Shown in pieces: positions 6,049-6,114 of a stretch of 6,114 nt of DNA. The notes below the pieces were generated by a model, which made no database searches, had not been told where the DNA came from, and was given only the letters and a program-made list of their open reading frames with translations. Source of the stretch: an uncultured bacterium (GTDB taxonomy: Bacteria; Bacillota; Clostridia; Christensenellales; QALW01); NCBI GenBank assembly GCA_905214315.1, contig CAJMLN010000081.1:1-6114 (forward strand), given 5' to 3'. Within the stretch, counting starts at the first letter, position 1, and each line of letters starts with the position of its first letter. Made by a program: the position numbers and the translations under genes.

Positions 6049-6059
6049 GGTTTCCCTTT
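6045..6059 (-). terminator. Weak hairpin (possible terminator of the upstream gene)
   Basis: On the - strand AAAGG-GAAA-CCTTT forms a 5-bp stem closed by a GNRA tetraloop, with only TTTT at its 3' end. It follows the putative stop at 6065-6067 by 5 nt and overlaps the -35 of the NUDIX promoter. On the + strand the same hairpin precedes ATTTTTT. The stem is short, so function is doubtful. Confidence 0.3.
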
Positions 6060-6064
6060 ATTTT

Positions 6065-6114
6065 TTATAAAAAATTCAACCTGTCTTTAAAACTCTCCGG
6101 CAAAAAATCTTTAT
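6065..6114 (-). CDS. Possible C-terminal fragment of an upstream gene, cut by the window edge
   Basis: One - strand frame is open from the right edge and reads KDFLPESFKDRLNFL then TAA at 6065-6067. The residue mix is protein-like (amphipathic, charged, typical C-terminal helix), and a weak hairpin follows the stop. Only 15 residues are visible, so no function can be given. A second frame open from the edge reads IKIFCRRVLKTG and stops with TGA; it looks less natural. Confidence 0.35.
   Translation of the reverse strand, partial: KDFLPESFKDRLNFL

Overview
The window looks like a chromosomal segment of a Gram-positive, low-to-medium GC anaerobe, most likely a gut-type member of Clostridia. 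The evidence is purine-rich Shine-Dalgarno sites (AAGGAG, GGGAGG, GGAGG), sigma-A style promoters with TGnTATAAT boxes, intrinsic terminators with T-tracts, and proteins of typical Firmicutes flavour. I cannot name a species. No tRNA, rRNA, CRISPR array, insertion sequence or attachment site was seen. The only gene-free stretch is the AT-rich leader at 5906-6064, which holds a promoter and inverted repeats.

Layout. The left edge cuts a + strand gene for a P-loop nucleotide-kinase-like protein (to 407), which ends at an intrinsic terminator (431-466). Everything else is on the - strand and reads right to left. It starts with a possible C-terminal scrap of an upstream gene at the right edge. 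A NUDIX hydrolase (5435-5905) follows, behind its own strong promoter and a ~108-nt leader. Next is an inositol-monophosphatase family enzyme (4565-5329) with its own promoter. A two-transmembrane, beta-rich protein (3736-4560) starts 4 nt after it and is probably translationally coupled. A terminator sits over the stop codon of that gene. Then come a cytoplasmic GH78 alpha-L-rhamnosidase-like enzyme (1458-3704) and a GrpB-family / small pyrophosphatase-like fusion protein (482-1390).

Function. This is not an obvious single pathway. The GH78 enzyme suggests use of plant or microbial rhamnosides. The other genes mostly handle nucleotides or phosphate esters: NUDIX, IMPase-like, a GrpB nucleotidyltransferase fold fused to a PPase-like domain, and a P-loop kinase. 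The most interesting items are the GrpB-PPase fusion and the 2TM + beta-rich protein. The latter resembles the S-2TMbeta/Cap15 class of membrane effectors of cyclic-nucleotide defence (CBASS), yet no CD-NTase gene is present in the window. That resemblance is from architecture and residue pattern only and needs a profile search.
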